Shown here one piece after another: positions 12,282-24,556 of a stretch of 64,000 nucleotides of DNA (the first letter of the stretch is position 1; every line of letters starts with the position of its first letter). The stretch comes from Gnetum montanum (Eukaryota; Streptophyta; Gnetopsida; Gnetales; Gnetaceae). The stretch lies in NCBI GenBank assembly GCA_015680685.1, contig MNCI01008330.1:398603-462602 (forward strand), given 5' to 3'. Both the position numbers and the translations under genes were made by a program. The notes beneath the pieces are model-generated. The model was given only the letters and a program-made list of their open reading frames with translations, was not told where the DNA came from and searched no databases.

Positions 12282-12399
12282 TAAACTAGTGGGCTTTTCA
12301 CTGTTGATATATCCACTATCCACCAGCAGTCGAGCCACATTGGCCGGAATTTGACACATACATGTCATTAACTGCCTAATATGTATTCCTGAATTTTGG

Positions 12400-14780
12400 T
12401 TAGTAGCATGGTTTGGAATGAAAATTTATCTTGATATTACAGTCATGTTATACCCCAAAGGCATTGCAACACAACACGCACTGACAAGCTACCATTATCA
12501 AAATGCAATTCTGAAACATTGTACTTTAAACATTTTTGAAAATTCACAGCAAACTGATTTTCAGTCTCAGTTTCAAAGACATATCGGTCACCTTTTTATT
12601 TTCTTTGAATAAAATATTCTGGTATGGTCATTTTCGGTAAGCCGCCATCTTTCCTATTTTAAAGGTTAATCAGAAGAAACTAATTGTTCTTTGTCAATAC
12701 AGCAACTTTTTCGGTGATTAAATCCTGTAGACGGCTGTTTATCTTTAAGAAAATCACGGGTAGTGTGGCGCCAGAGGTCGTGGAGACATAAACAGCACCA
12801 AGATGTGGACGTGCATGATTGAAACAACACAAATCTGACATTTCCAACATAAAATGTGCAGAATTCTTTAAAGTACTCAAGGAATCAAGTTCCAATCTCA
12901 GACATGGAATCCTTTGAACGTATACACTTTTCTGCTTCATTGCAAGAAAGAGCTGGATAGACTAATAAGTGCAAACTTCCCAAGTATCATCTAAAACTTG
13001 TGCATTTGGCGATAATTTTACAGCAATTATGGAGGCCAAAAACACTTAACCAGATAACAAGCCCAAAATGTTATCAAATGAAGCGAATATAAAACAGTAG
13101 TAACCGTTCCCACTTGGAAAAGTTCATTATCCCCTTATCAATTTTACTGCCGAGTGCATTTCTTAAATCATCTTGAAACGGCATGCATCTTGCTTGTTCG
13201 TAACGTCTAAACCAGGTTCAATTTCTAGTTCTTACATGGACATGATAAAAGTACTTGAGTTTCATAGCCACTTACCCACTTTGTAAATCTGCAGAAAACT
13301 ACAGCATTGACATGTTTTAATCAACAGGTGTACGTTAAAAAGAATCAATCCATTAATCACAGTGGGAACTCGAAAAAAAGTGGAACCCAAACCTTTTGAT
13401 TGAAAACGAGATGCCGGATATCCGGGGGACTGCGAGGATGCACTATGTAACCCGCTGATAGCAACGTGACCAGATGCCCATCGATGCTCAATGAAAATGA
13501 AGTTTGTGGCCTCCACTCTGCCGCTTAACCTTAACCTGGAACCATGTTAGCCTACTCATTTATTGCCACGTGGCTATCGTTTACCATAATGCTAAGTTAT
13601 GTGGCGTCCCATATATGTTGCAGGAGATTGCCGCGTGGCTACCCTGACATTTTCTTTGGTGTCCCATATGTGTTGCAGAAGAAGTACATTATATAGGTAT
13701 TAAAAGGCTTTTTCCAAATTAGCAGTTCACAGCACTTAACCCCATTTTAGGGTGTCCGGAAGCAGTACCAGAAAAAATAGTCAAAAGACGGTCAAGAGGT
13801 AGTGAAACGTAGAGTTGGTTATGTAATGCAAAAGTTTATCTTTAAAACAAAAGTACTGCAAAAGTTTATTGGAGGCCAGCTTTGACAAAAGCTGTATTTC
13901 TCTGTTGCAATTGCATTACTTCTCCATGCTGAACCACAACTCATTGCGTAGTCAATCACTAAGCTGCATCTTTCCGATACGTTTGGAATAAAAATGGTGG
14001 GGTTAATCATAACAATTCATTGATGCTGAGATCCCATAACCTTAAATGTGGAACAAAGTCTGCGTACCAACATTACAAGAGGCCCTGAACATTGAGGATG
14101 AAGAGCAAATCTCTTTCTTAATCAAATTCATGAATGTCAGATTAACTAATTTTAACGAGCTTTTCTGAGCTTGCATTTGAACTTATGTTGTTTGACAAGT
14201 ATGAATTATTATAACTTCGTTGACAATGTATGCAAATTACATCCAATCCTTTTCTTAAGTGGGTCAAGATTGAAGATATTTGAAACTGTCTTTGATGGTT
14301 GTTATGGTTAACTTATTTAATCCAAAACCAAATTAATGCACAATTAAAATTAGATCCAACATCTTCAGTTTTCACCTTTAATCTGAACTATATATCACAA
14401 CCGCACAGCTTATCCATTCGGAGGAAACTAGTTTGTAACAAACCACATCATTGATAATTGTCCATCTCTGATACCCGTTTACCTTGAAAACGGTATACTG
14501 GAAAACTAATGTTCCAATGATAGCCGGAACTTCAGGAACTGAAAACAAAGACAACGACAATGATTTTAACGATTTTAATTTCCAACAAAGGTGAATTTCA
14601 TTGCTACGAATGCATAATTTTTGAATGATTCAATCCATGACTAATAGTGCTGAAAAGCAAATCAATTGCCAACTCTATGTCTGGGCTAGTATTTTCCAGT
14701 GATATTTGAATACATCCTCATTGACCGCAGCTCTCAACTTCAAATGATTGGGGGTTTCAAAAATGCACGGGGCATCACAA
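12400..14780. other. Gene-free or unrecognised stretch with a few exon-like frames
   Basis: Composition is more gene-like than the flanking AT-rich DNA. Minus-strand frames at 13,262-13,516, 12,680-12,940 and 14,487-14,542 (VPEVPAIIGTLVFQYTVFK, flanked by TTTTCAG and GTAAAC) could be exons, but I cannot connect them or assign a family. A G-box-bearing repeat is listed separately. Confidence 0.35.
13562..13682. repeat. Two imperfect ~60-bp tandem units, first with a perfect G-box palindrome
   Basis: Unit 1 (13,562-13,627) and unit 2 (13,628-13,682) share TTGCC-CGTGGCTA at the start and TGG-GTCCCATAT-TGTTGCAG at the end. Unit 1 contains GCCACGTGGC (13,565-13,574), a 10-bp palindromic G-box (bHLH/bZIP-type site); unit 2 has GCCGCGTGGC instead. 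Confidence 0.55.
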
Positions 14781-14784
14781 TCTT

Positions 14785-15099
14785 TCACAGCATGCTAATG
14801 ATTTTCAAGTGGTTGGAGGAAGCCAAGTTACGTATTATGATAGCTGCTTCTCCAATTGCAATAATAAGCATCCCAAATACCGTGGCATATATGGCACCTA
14901 GAACGACATTTATGAACGACGCAGAAATAGCAAAACAGGTGTCGCTGGCAAATATGTGGAAAATGTTAATTATTGTCGGAACCTCTTGAACCGTACGCTC
15001 TATAATGAGCAAATAATTGGACACTAATAAAGTCATGTCCCCACGTACTTCCCTGATCTTTGTCATTGCTGACAGTGTCAGTACCGCGTTCCCCGTCAA
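14785..15099 (-). CDS. Unclassified membrane-like open frame
   Basis: A 104-codon frame of unrecognised family. Residues about 40-60 and 62-85 are strongly hydrophobic (for example NVVLGAIYATVFGMLIIAIG), suggesting one or two membrane helices. The segment before them reads SNYLLIIERTVQEVPTIINIF. A similar short segment, VPEVPAIIGTLVFQYT, lies at 14,487-14,542 on the same strand between plausible splice sites, which may indicate a duplicated or multi-exon gene. It is head-to-head with the plus-strand frame at 15,285. It could be chance or a decayed gene. Confidence 0.25.
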   Translation of the reverse strand: MTGNAVLTLSAMTKIREVRGDMTLLVSNYLLIIERTVQEVPTIINIFHIFASDTCFAISASFINVVLGAIYATVFGMLIIAIGEAAIIIRNLASSNHLKIISML

Positions 15100-15284
15100 T
15101 CAGTCAGTGATTGGTCTCAGTCCATCGATTTGGAAACAACCAACCACAAGCAGAGCCAGGGCCAGAGCCAGAGCGAGCAGCAAGAGCATCAAGTGGGAAC
15201 CGGGCAAAATTCATTATTCCCAATCCATTCATTCATTCTGGCCTACTCTGCTTGTCTTCACCTCAAACTGTTGTCGTTGTCGTT

Positions 15285-15527
15285 ATGCCTCCTGCCGACT
15301 GCGCGCCCCAGAGTGTCGAGCTCTTTTTATTTCTTTCTTTTGTTAGCATCATTATTCACGGGGTAAATGCAGTGGGAATCAAATTCTCCCAGCCCCAGGG
15401 CAACAGCCAACAGGTGTGTGCCTCCATCTTAAACCGGGAAAAGACACCCGTCCATGGGGCCCAACTCTGCAAGAGAAACACGGGTTACAATTGCGTCACA
15501 GATAGGTTTGCATTTTTGGTTCCGTAG
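15285..15527 (+). CDS. Unclassified open frame with signal-like N terminus
   Basis: 80 codons from an ATG. After a short polar start (MPPADCAPQSVE) comes a hydrophobic stretch (LFLFLSFVSIIIHGVNAV) like a signal peptide or anchor, then a Cys-containing region (QVCASILN, QLCKR, YNCVTD). An AG/GTTTGC donor-like site follows CVTD, so this may be the first exon of a longer gene. The upstream DNA carries GCCAGA-type short repeats (about 15,152-15,190). No family recognised. Confidence 0.25.
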   Translation: MPPADCAPQSVELFLFLSFVSIIIHGVNAVGIKFSQPQGNSQQVCASILNREKTPVHGAQLCKRNTGYNCVTDRFAFLVP

Positions 15528-15709
15528 ATTAGTAATTTGATGCTTTGTTGAACAACGGGTTATATTCCTTAATTTATATATAATTCTTCTAGCTATATGT
15601 ATGGAGTGTCAAATTATTTGGGTTAAACGATAGTACCTTAACAATTCACTGTCTAGTGCTTGAAATTACTCTTCAAAACAATTAACAATTACAGGTAAGA
15701 ATTTGTTAA

Positions 15710-16350
15710 CCGCATGTTGGGTTCTGTAAATCTGTAATTCTTGTATCTATGTATATATTGAGTTGAGATATTGTTGATTAAACAGTTAGTTCACAAAGTT
15801 AAAACAATTCATTAAGATTAAGCAAGTGTGCGACATTCTTTCTTCATTTACCTTAGTCATTTACTGTTTACAATGTGAAATTATTCATCACTACATATAA
15901 GAGCTCATCTAATGGCATGTTTGGTTATCTAAATCTATTGTGCTTGTATTCATGTAAATGTTAGTTGAAAGAATAAAAAAGCAAAAATTGAATATAAAGG
16001 CATATTTGGTTACATAAATCTATGTGCATTTGTACTTAGTTGAAAGATTTTTTTTTTTTTTTTTTTTGAAGAAAGAATTGGATTTAAGGGTACTTTTGGT
16101 TAAGTAAATCTTTGGGGTCTTTGTATTTATGTATATGTTGGTTGAATGAAAAAAAATAAAGCAAGTAATCAACCAAGAAAAAAAACTCAAGAAAGCTCTA
16201 GAAGTGGGTACATTTCTCAACTCACATTTGAAGCACACAACACTAAATAACTTACATTTGAACCACACAATGCTGAACAGTTTTTTAAACAGTGTGTGCT
16301 TATATGGATGTAGATGTTAGTCAAGAGAATCAAAGAATCAAAAAAGCAAG
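15710..16350. repeat. Degenerate tandem repeat, period roughly 80-100 bp
   Basis: Units begin with variants of GGCATGTTTGGTTATSTAAATCT (near 15,712, 15,914, 15,997 and 16,085) followed by TTGTATTTATGTA-ATGTT and GTTGAAAGAAT. Copies are diverged and separated by A/T runs, including a T run at about 16,049-16,068. No coding content. Confidence 0.5.
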
Positions 16351-16517
16351 AAGTGATTACACTTGAAAACTCTACCCTAAAGATTGTTAAATAAGCATCA
16401 TCTTTAAACTAACAATGGTGTGCATCAATATCTTATTTTTAAGATATTACCTCATTTTAACTGACCTCATTTTATTGGGTAAAGGCTTGAAGGATCATCA
16501 TGATACTTGATTGTGCA

Positions 16518-16642
16518 ATACCAACACCCCTGCAAAGGAGTACCCAGATAGTTCCTTTTTGGGGATAAACTCTATAATAAGTGAACACCCCTGCCAAGCA
16601 GTACTACATAGTTCCTTTCTGGAGATAAACTCTATACTAAAT
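16518..16642. repeat. Two-copy tandem repeat of about 62 bp
   Basis: AACACCCCTGC ... AGTTCCTTT ... GGATAAACTCTATA occurs at about 16,520-16,576 and again at about 16,580-16,640. No function inferred. Confidence 0.6.
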
Positions 16643-16759
16643 TTCATTTCATTTTCTTATGTCCTGTGCGCAGGCACTCCAGAAACTCCCGACTCCTCTG
16701 TACAAGCAGCAGCTCTGCGCGCTGGAAATTCATTCTGCCTGGGCCTACGGTAACCTAAC

Positions 16760-19700
16760 CGCTCTGGCAATTACATTTGCAAAGAAATGAACGGCATGAT
16801 AAAACCATACTCTACCGTGATAAGCTACAAGAACTCTCATCCACATACCTTGCCAGCATTTCGATCGGACCCACCAACATTCTTCGTCATCTCACAGACT
16901 GAACCCTGATAGGTTATGATCCACACCCATTAACATGTCGTTACAATACGACTAGCATTTGTTGGACACGCATATTTGAGTTTCTGACACCAAACTCATC
17001 TTTGGGAAGTAGGTTGACTAAAAAAAGCCTTCACTAGTGTTTTCATTTCAAAAAAGAATGCTGAAAATTAAGGGACATGCCATGTGAGATCTCTGGCAGC
17101 GTTTCATTTCATCTTCTGCGTCCTACGTTAACGATTTCTCAACCATAACGAATCCCTTTTTTGTTTGCTGGACATTTTAACTTGAACGAGTGAGAAATTT
17201 CCACAATACCTAAATGCAGTGGAATAAGTGGTGACACCTTCACTTTTCACGCTGCTACAGAAATTGCAGAAACCGTGGGACTACGATGTGGTGTTGGCAC
17301 TTTTCTCATCGTTTGGTCGCCATCAGATGCGACATCCACCAAAGTGTACTTGCAAACGGACCACCATATGGTGCTGAACTTGTCACATCACGGAGGCCAA
17401 TGGCAGGTTTAAAAGATAGATGGCTCCTCAGCAACGTTGAAAGATAGATACGGCTGCTCACCCTGTTTAGAGGTCATTCGAGATGTCAAAACGGTGCCAC
17501 AACGTTGGAGCGGGACACTTTCGTTGCTCATCTGTTCTTTTCCCCAGGTTTTAGAATCCTTATGCCCTCTTATGTGGAAGATGTGTGCCAAAGCCTAAAA
17601 CATGCCTAGGCTTTTAACTATTGGGGTAATACATTTTACATCCTCCTTTTCTTGTGCTGAGTTAGTTATATTTTGGTTTAAAGGGTGACTCTTATCGAGG
17701 GTTGGTGGGTGAGTAAGCAACCGCTTTCGAGTGGCTAAACCTGACCTGAATTTATTTTAGCAAGGCTTTGAATAAGAAGGATTTTAATGGAAAAAATACC
17801 AGGCAAAGAAGATTAGTGGTTTAAGGCCATGCCAAAACAAAATAGAGTACATTTCATAGTGGAAAGATAACAACCAAGTATGTTGCTTAGCATGTTGCTA
17901 CATGTACATATATAGCAGTGGCAAATTGCAAACATTAAGGTTGCTTCTAAAAGTAACCTCATCCAGCTAAATTGGAGAAGCACAACTAATGCTAAAGATT
18001 GTATTCATGCAAACATTCAACAAGGAGCTAGTCAACAAAAATGCTAATACCACTAATGTGATTATAATGTGATTCAACTAACTTAATTCATTTATCAAAC
18101 CTTAACCATTACCCAAAAATACAATAAAAAATATATTTTATGCTTCTATTTTGGTGCTTCCATAGTCATCCTAGCATCATGGTACCTTCAACCTAAACAT
18201 GTATTTTTTACTGTACCTCAAGTAGCTCGTGTCTCAAAATACCCATTGGGATTGAAATTTGATATTTGCAAAACCACATGCTCTTACCAAGTAGGTAATA
18301 CCTTATCAACATCCATTAGGTAATTTATGCACATGTTAAAAAGAAAACAAAAACTTGATTCACCACCTTTTACCTTGAATGTGCTTCCACTCTTTTGAAG
18401 TGCATTGCCAAACACAATAAACATAAATTTTCTGTACAAGTGCATCAAAAATATGTCAATCTTTCTCAGCCACCTATTAAATAACCTTAAGGCAAATCCA
18501 TCAGTATGGCAATGTAGTAGCAAATTATATAAAATATTAGAAGGAAAATGAAAAACTCTGAAAGATCAAGCTAGCATCTTTATTAATTATAAAGAGTAGT
18601 ATTAATTATAAAGAGTAGCATGTGAAGAAGGAAACAAAACCCGAAGGACCTGCATTACCTTTACAAACATATAAAAATATATAAAATAAAAACAGAAAAA
18701 ATTAATTGCTTATACCTTACCAATATTTCAATGGAATCACAAAAGCATGATCTGCACAAGCACTCTTAACTTTTATACATAGAAATGCTAACCATCGCAA
18801 ATACCATACAGATGCTGCCTTGAAGATCAAGTTTGAATATATTCCATTCGCAATTGTGGCATTTCTTCATGAATGTTTACCATGGGACCACATAATTTAG
18901 GAAAAAGCAGAGACAAATTGTAGTACTTCGGTATTTATTTGGCCACCAGCTAGGGAGTCCAGAAAAGTGAGTAAATATTTGGCTCCATGTGTATTTTACG
19001 AGCTTCATGCAAACGTTAGTTCAAAAATTAGGTCACAGAATTATTTTTTATTACCAATTATTTCTTATATAATAATCTTTCAGAGAACTTTGCACATTTA
19101 ACTCATTTCAGTAATTTAGGATATTACCATGTGTTGTCTTTCCCACCTTTTGATAAAGAGACATTACGCTCCCTGTGGTTTTTGCCCTTTAAGAGCATGG
19201 ACTCTTGTTATATCATGCCTTTAGATTTTTGCTGTCGGTACAGAGACTTGTTACCGTGAATGGATAGTTGACTCATTTTAAAAACATTATATTTTAGGTT
19301 TTTCTTGAATTAGACATGCTGATGAAGTATTTCGTTTCGCTTTTTCTTTGGGTGGTTTTAGATTCTAAGGAATAGAAACTCTCAAAAATACGAAAACATC
19401 CAGAGAACAAGTTTTTAAAACCTATTTTAGTTCTTGACGCATTACGAATAAACCATAATCTGTATATAACACCCTAACCAACTCATAAAAGAGAATGTTG
19501 ATAACTCGGCAGCAGATTTGATATGTCTAGATTACATATTTTTGTTAACAGGTCCCAGGTTTCAAAAATGAAGGCAAATACGGTATTTATATTACTATCT
19601 TACAGTGGTATATAATTCAGAACACAACTTGAAATAAAAATGAAAGGCATGATGGGTTCTTTTAAGCCATAAATGCAATTCGAGTCAAACATATTTGGTC

Positions 19701-22250
19701 CCAAGCCAACAGCAGATGGAATAGCTACATGCAAAGTAGATTTTTGTAAGACAAGAAGAAAGCTCTGGCCTGGAATACAAAACTTGGAAATCAATCATCG
19801 AAACCATGTTTTCTTTTCAGAATGAAAAGTAAATATTCTTATAATAAACCTTACGGAGTGTTGGCACAATATCTTTGCATGCTCACGGAGTGGCTCAAAT
19901 TTTCCTATCTACGTACCTCTCCAAACACAACATCTGAGTCCCATAGCCTAGCCCCAAAGATCCAGTATAAACAGCATTGATATCTAAAGTCTGTGCGTCG
20001 ACTAGAATAAAAGTAGAAACAGTAATCAACTAGGAGCGCCAGTAACAAATTTATATACATTGATTGAAAATAAATCAGACCGTTTTTCATTCCTTCTTAA
20101 AGGAAAGCAAATTGGCTTCCTTTAATACGTCCAAAAACTAGTGGCTGTTCTCAACCCCTTCCAGAGAATCTCCGCACCAGCCTGAAGTTATATAGCTATA
20201 TACCTAATAAATCAGATTTAGCAAACATGATATTGCTTTAGAGGGAATATCAAACTCATTAAATTAAACTCCATTGTAAGACAGCATGCATGCAACTGAA
20301 ACGCATGATAATGAATAAAAATTAAATTATTTTAAAATTGTGCGCATGAAATTCGACTTGCAAAGCATCTGCCAAATTTAATTTTAGAAAATGTTTTCCA
20401 CACTCTTCAGAATGTAAAGCTCCACTTGCTCAAGAGGTAAATTGTTCTAAACTTTCCTGCACAACGGCCAAGATTGTTAGATAAGTAACTCAACATTAAG
20501 AAAGTAAATATTGTGCAGAATAACCAGATAATGAGCAACTAAATATCAGGAGAGGTATCACAAAAAAAAAAAGGTTTTCAAACTGAGCTAAGAAAGTGAG
20601 AAAATGAATAAACAATTCATAGCTGCGGAGCCTCCAGAACTCAAAACTCAATGTACTCTTACGTTTTTAGGAAAAAACAAACACAAGCTGCTTAGGACTT
20701 TGGTTTTCATGTAAACTGAACAATGAAGAAACTTAAATGAACTGGGCATGAGGTTTTATTGCAAGGAAACTTAGGTTGAGTAAATTCAATGAAATCATAA
20801 AGACAATCTTAGAATCCTTACAAAAACATTAAAAAAGGATTTCATACCATTCGGAAGAACTGTTTTATTAATAATTTCGTGTAATTTGTACTTTTAATTT
20901 TTGTCAAAAAGAACAAATATTACTTACTTACAAATAAAAGAAAACTTTTCATTCATATTCAACATGCTATATATGGCAATCTCAAAGTTTTGTTTCAAGT
21001 ATTAAAACTAATGCATCTATACACAAACTAACTAAAAGAATTATCACCTGCATGTGATTTGCTGTATTCCAAGAACTTAGTCCATGTCTTATTAAGAATA
21101 CTTTCTTGACAATAGGCAACGATCTGGATGTACAAGACTCAGTTGCATCTTTGAAATCAAAAACTCCTGCAGTTAAATAGAATCAACAGTTGACTGCTTC
21201 AATGGAGCAAAAGTCCTGTTGAGTGCTTTTGGAGAATATGCAGATGTTTAATGTTTGTTAACATATCCTTTTGCACTGCCCATCAATTGCCCATGTTTGA
21301 AACAGAGTTTGGAAAGCTACAAACCAGCATTTTATCATGCCAAAATCTTTATAAGATTTTGCAGCAATTTGGACCTGGATGAGTGGAATTTGGTGCATTA
21401 ATAAAATCTAGAGTAATTTGGGATCACATGATTTTCAAATCTGGAAGGAAAGAAACCAAAAAACATTTTAAAGAATAGAACTCAACCTAGATGGAGTACA
21501 ATGACCAGCAGTAAAAAATTTGAAAGAGAATGTAATATGTAAAATAGAACTCATCTTCCCTACTCTTTGAGATTTACATAATTATAACTTTTATTTCCAA
21601 GGATAGAATTAGATTGGTAACATAATATGACTATTTTATTTTTTAGAAATTGATCCGCTCATCATGGTTGATCATTAAGATCCCAAGAATAATCTCATTG
21701 TACTTCAAATTCTGCTTTATTAATATCTCTTTTTACTACTTCAAAAAAATTACGATTAAGTTAAACAATAGTGCCAATAGCAATTTTATAGCGATTACAA
21801 CTCAAATTATGTGTGAACTGTCACAGAAAAAGAATCATTAGAATGATCTCACTTGTTTTTTACCATTTACCTGGGGTCAGACGTGTACAGTCCATAGAAA
21901 ACAAACCAAAGGCTTACCTACGCATCTTATCCCAGATGGATCAATGCATACCTAGAAAGTTGAACTATTGCCTATCATTTTTGAGTGTCAAAGAAGTTAA
22001 CAACCAAAACGTGGGGACTATGATTAAAAAATTCTAATTAGAAAAAACTAGACTATCAATCATTTCATACATAAATGTACTATAATTGTAACATATACAA
22101 TATCACTTACTATGACAGTTATCTGACTAATTATTAAATTAGATTAGCAAATATAGAATCATCCATTACTTACATTATCTAAATTCTTGCTAAGTTTAAT
22201 CGTCAAAAGGTAAGCATTTCCTCTGGCATACATCTTGCATCCTAACTTAA
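16760..22250. other. Long stretch without a recognised gene
   Basis: Both strands were read. The frames at 17,220-17,600 (either strand) look slightly less random in composition but match no family I know. A 20-bp unit (TATTAATTATAAAGAGTAG) is duplicated at about 18,574-18,618. The rest is AT-rich with scattered A/T runs and no RT, integrase or transposase motif that I can support. Confidence 0.5.
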
Positions 22251-22251
22251 C

Positions 22252-22256
22252 AAATT
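22252..22256. repeat. Target-site duplication of the copia element (AAATT), left
   Basis: AAATT immediately outside the lower LTR edge is identical to 32,799-32,803 outside the upper LTR edge. Five bases is the usual duplication length for Ty1/copia integration. Confidence 0.85.
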
Positions 22257-22482
22257 TGTTGTCATTGAAAACACAGTAACTGAAGGAAGAACAAGAGAGA
22301 GCACCAAGAGGAAGTGGTTCCAGAATGAGAGGGAGATAATACTGTCCAAAGGTCATTCATCTTTTCTTGACCTACACCCACATATATTTAGGGATGAGAT
22401 ATTTATAAAATTACAACGGTCAACAAATTACTTACAATTGTATTACTTACAGCTATCAACAACTCAATGCCAACTCACCAAC
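22257..22482 (-). repeat. copia 3' LTR
   Basis: About 226 bp. It aligns with 32,565-32,798 over its whole length: the lower end TGTT..ATTGAAA, the internal AAGAGAGAGC, the block CACCCACATAT-TTTA, and CAACAACTC-ATGCCA near the upper edge. The terminal TG at the upper edge has decayed to TT. Confidence 0.85.
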
Positions 22483-22496
22483 TCTTCCCCTCAAGA
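22483..22496 (-). promoter_or_regulatory. Polypurine tract next to the copia 3' LTR
   Basis: On the minus strand TTGAGGGGAAGAG directly precedes the 3' LTR, the position and composition expected of the plus-strand primer of an LTR retrotransposon. Confidence 0.75.
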
Positions 22497-23865
22497 TGAA
22501 GAATAGATATCCCTCATGCCCATCCTGCAAACAATAGAATGAAATTGTATATTATTGAAACCTTTAGCAAATACATCAGCCAACTGATCTTCATACTTTA
22601 CAAAAGATATGCAAACAACTCCATCTAGTTTCTCCTTGATGAAATTTCTATCAATATCCCCCCTGCTTTGTCCAATCATGTTGCACTGGGTTTTATACAA
22701 TATTAATGGCAGCATTTTTATCACAATGAGGTAAAAGTGATTTCTTGCTTGCCAGTCTGAGATCTTCCAACAATTTTCCAAGCCATAGGAGTTCACAAAC
22801 TCCTTGTGCTATAGGTCTATACTCAACTTTTGCACTTGATATAGCCATAAGAATTTGCTTCTTGCTTCACCAAGTGACCAAATTGCCCCAAACCAATGTA
22901 CAATATCCTAATGCACACCTCCTATTATCAAGACAACCACCCTAGTCAACATCGATGAATGCTTCTATGCTCAAATGACAATGATTAGTAAATGGTAGCT
23001 CCTTTCCTACTGTAAACTTTGAGAATCTAAAGATACACTAAACAACATCCTGGACAGAAATTCAAGGATCATGCATAAATTGACTCATCAAGATATGCTA
23101 AATTGACTTCTCTAGTCCTCCTAGGACCTTGCCTTGGCAAGATGAGCCTTGAGCCTCTAGGTGATGAAATAATGGAAAAAACAATACCAATTGCATAGGC
23201 TATGTCTAGTTGAGTTTAAGAAAGATAAATGAATCTCGCAAATAATCTCTGATCTCTCTCTATGTCCACTTTCTCGCATCACAACTTTTAAGCTAATGAT
23301 TGACTTCAATGGGTGATGTTGTTGGTTTGTAGCCCAACATGTCAATCCCCTTAAGCAAAGCAAGAATATGTTTTCTTTAGGAAACAAAGATGCCCTTATC
23401 TTATTGAGCAACATCAATTCTAAGGAAACATTACAGCTTTCCTAAGTCTTTAATTTCAAATTCCTTGGCTAGATACTCCTTCAACTTGCTCACCTCTTCT
23501 AGGACATTTCCTATTACAACTAAATCATGAATGTTTACAATAATAATTGCAATCTTACCATTGCATCGTTTGATGAACATATTATGATCTATGTTAGTGT
23601 GTTGATACCTGTATGAAAACATCACTTTGTTGAATCTATCAAATCAAGCTTTAGGGTATTCCTTCAGACCATACAGAAGTTGCCTCAGCCTACACAGTTT
23701 CCTTCTATTTTTTGACAAGAAAAACCTGAAGAGATTTTCATGTAAACCTCTTCTTTTAAATCTCAATGTAGGAATGTGTTCTTCAAATATAGTTGTTGCA
23801 AATCTCATCCAAGATTTGCTACACAAGACAAGAGAACCCTAATAGAATTCATTCTAGCCATTAAA
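22497..23865 (-). pseudogene. copia pol: RT C-terminal part and RNase H
   Basis: Minus-strand frames show VRVLLS-like (read IRVLLSCVANLG) at about 23,820-23,850, then CRLRQLLYGLKEYPKA near 23,650-23,690 (copia 'CRLxKSLYGLKQxPRAW'). Next come KEYLAKEFEIKDLGKL at 23,431-23,480 and, at the RNase H end, VCISFVKYEDQLADVFAKG near 22,560-22,620 followed by GMRDIY. The catalytic box reads IVNIHDLVV where VYVDDIVV is expected. Stops and frameshifts separate the blocks, so it is a pseudogene. Confidence 0.85.
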
Positions 23866-23869
23866 GCAA

Positions 23870-24556
23870 ATCATTATCATCATCATCATCCTAGACTTCT
23901 CCCCAAAAGAAAATGGGGTCAGCTCCATGAGTTCTCTTTTGTTATTTGCCTCTATGAAGAGCTATATCATTGTTTATTTACAATTTCTTCAAATCATATT
24001 TGATCATTTTTCCTCTATCTTTTTTGGTCTTCTTTTTGGTAGCCTTCTTGGAACAATGATGTAAAAACCTTGTTTAATAAGCTCATTATCTAATCTCCTT
24101 TGCACGTGTCCAAATCATCTAAGCCATTATTCCTATAGCTTATTTGAAATAGAAGTCACTCCAAATCTTCCTTTAATGTCTATATTGTGCAAGTTATATC
24201 TTCCTGTAACATTCAACATCTATTTAAGCATTCGCATTTCTGCCACACTGATTTGTTGTTCATGTCTCTTTTGTACTACCCATCATTCAATACCATAAAA
24301 ATAGCATACCTGAAAACTATCATGTAAAATTTTTCCTTGTGTTGTATTGGAATTCTTTTATTGCATAAAAACACCAGTAGCTTATCTCCATATTGACTAT
24401 CCTACCTTAATTCTATTTCTTATATCTTCATCAATTTCACCATCTAATTGAAGCACTGATCTTAAGTAGTGAAACTATTTACAATGAAGGACTTTTTGGC
24501 CTTAAATTGTTACTTCTATTTCATCACTATTTGTACTTTTATTGAAATTACATGGG
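23870..24556 (-). mobile_element. RTE-type LINE 3' fragment nested in the copia RT
   Basis: On the minus strand the fragment reads, with frameshifts, GEIDEDIRNRIKVG, then RHEQQISVAEMRMLK, then FGHVQRRLDNE. These are hallmark blocks of the C-terminal part of plant RTE-clade reverse transcriptases ('RWFGHVQRR'). It ends with GGGGAGAAGTCTAGG and (ATG)n at 23,870-23,895. It interrupts the copia RT precisely between the codons for DYxET (right, near 24,556) and FALMARMN (left, near 23,865), where copia normally reads DYQETFAPVAKMN. Only the 3' part is present (5' truncation, common for LINEs). Target duplication not resolved. Confidence 0.8.

Noticed and set aside
23875-23895. ATC microsatellite as an independent SSR locus
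   Set aside because: It is the tandem-repeat tail of the RTE-type LINE; the same tail marks the other copies.
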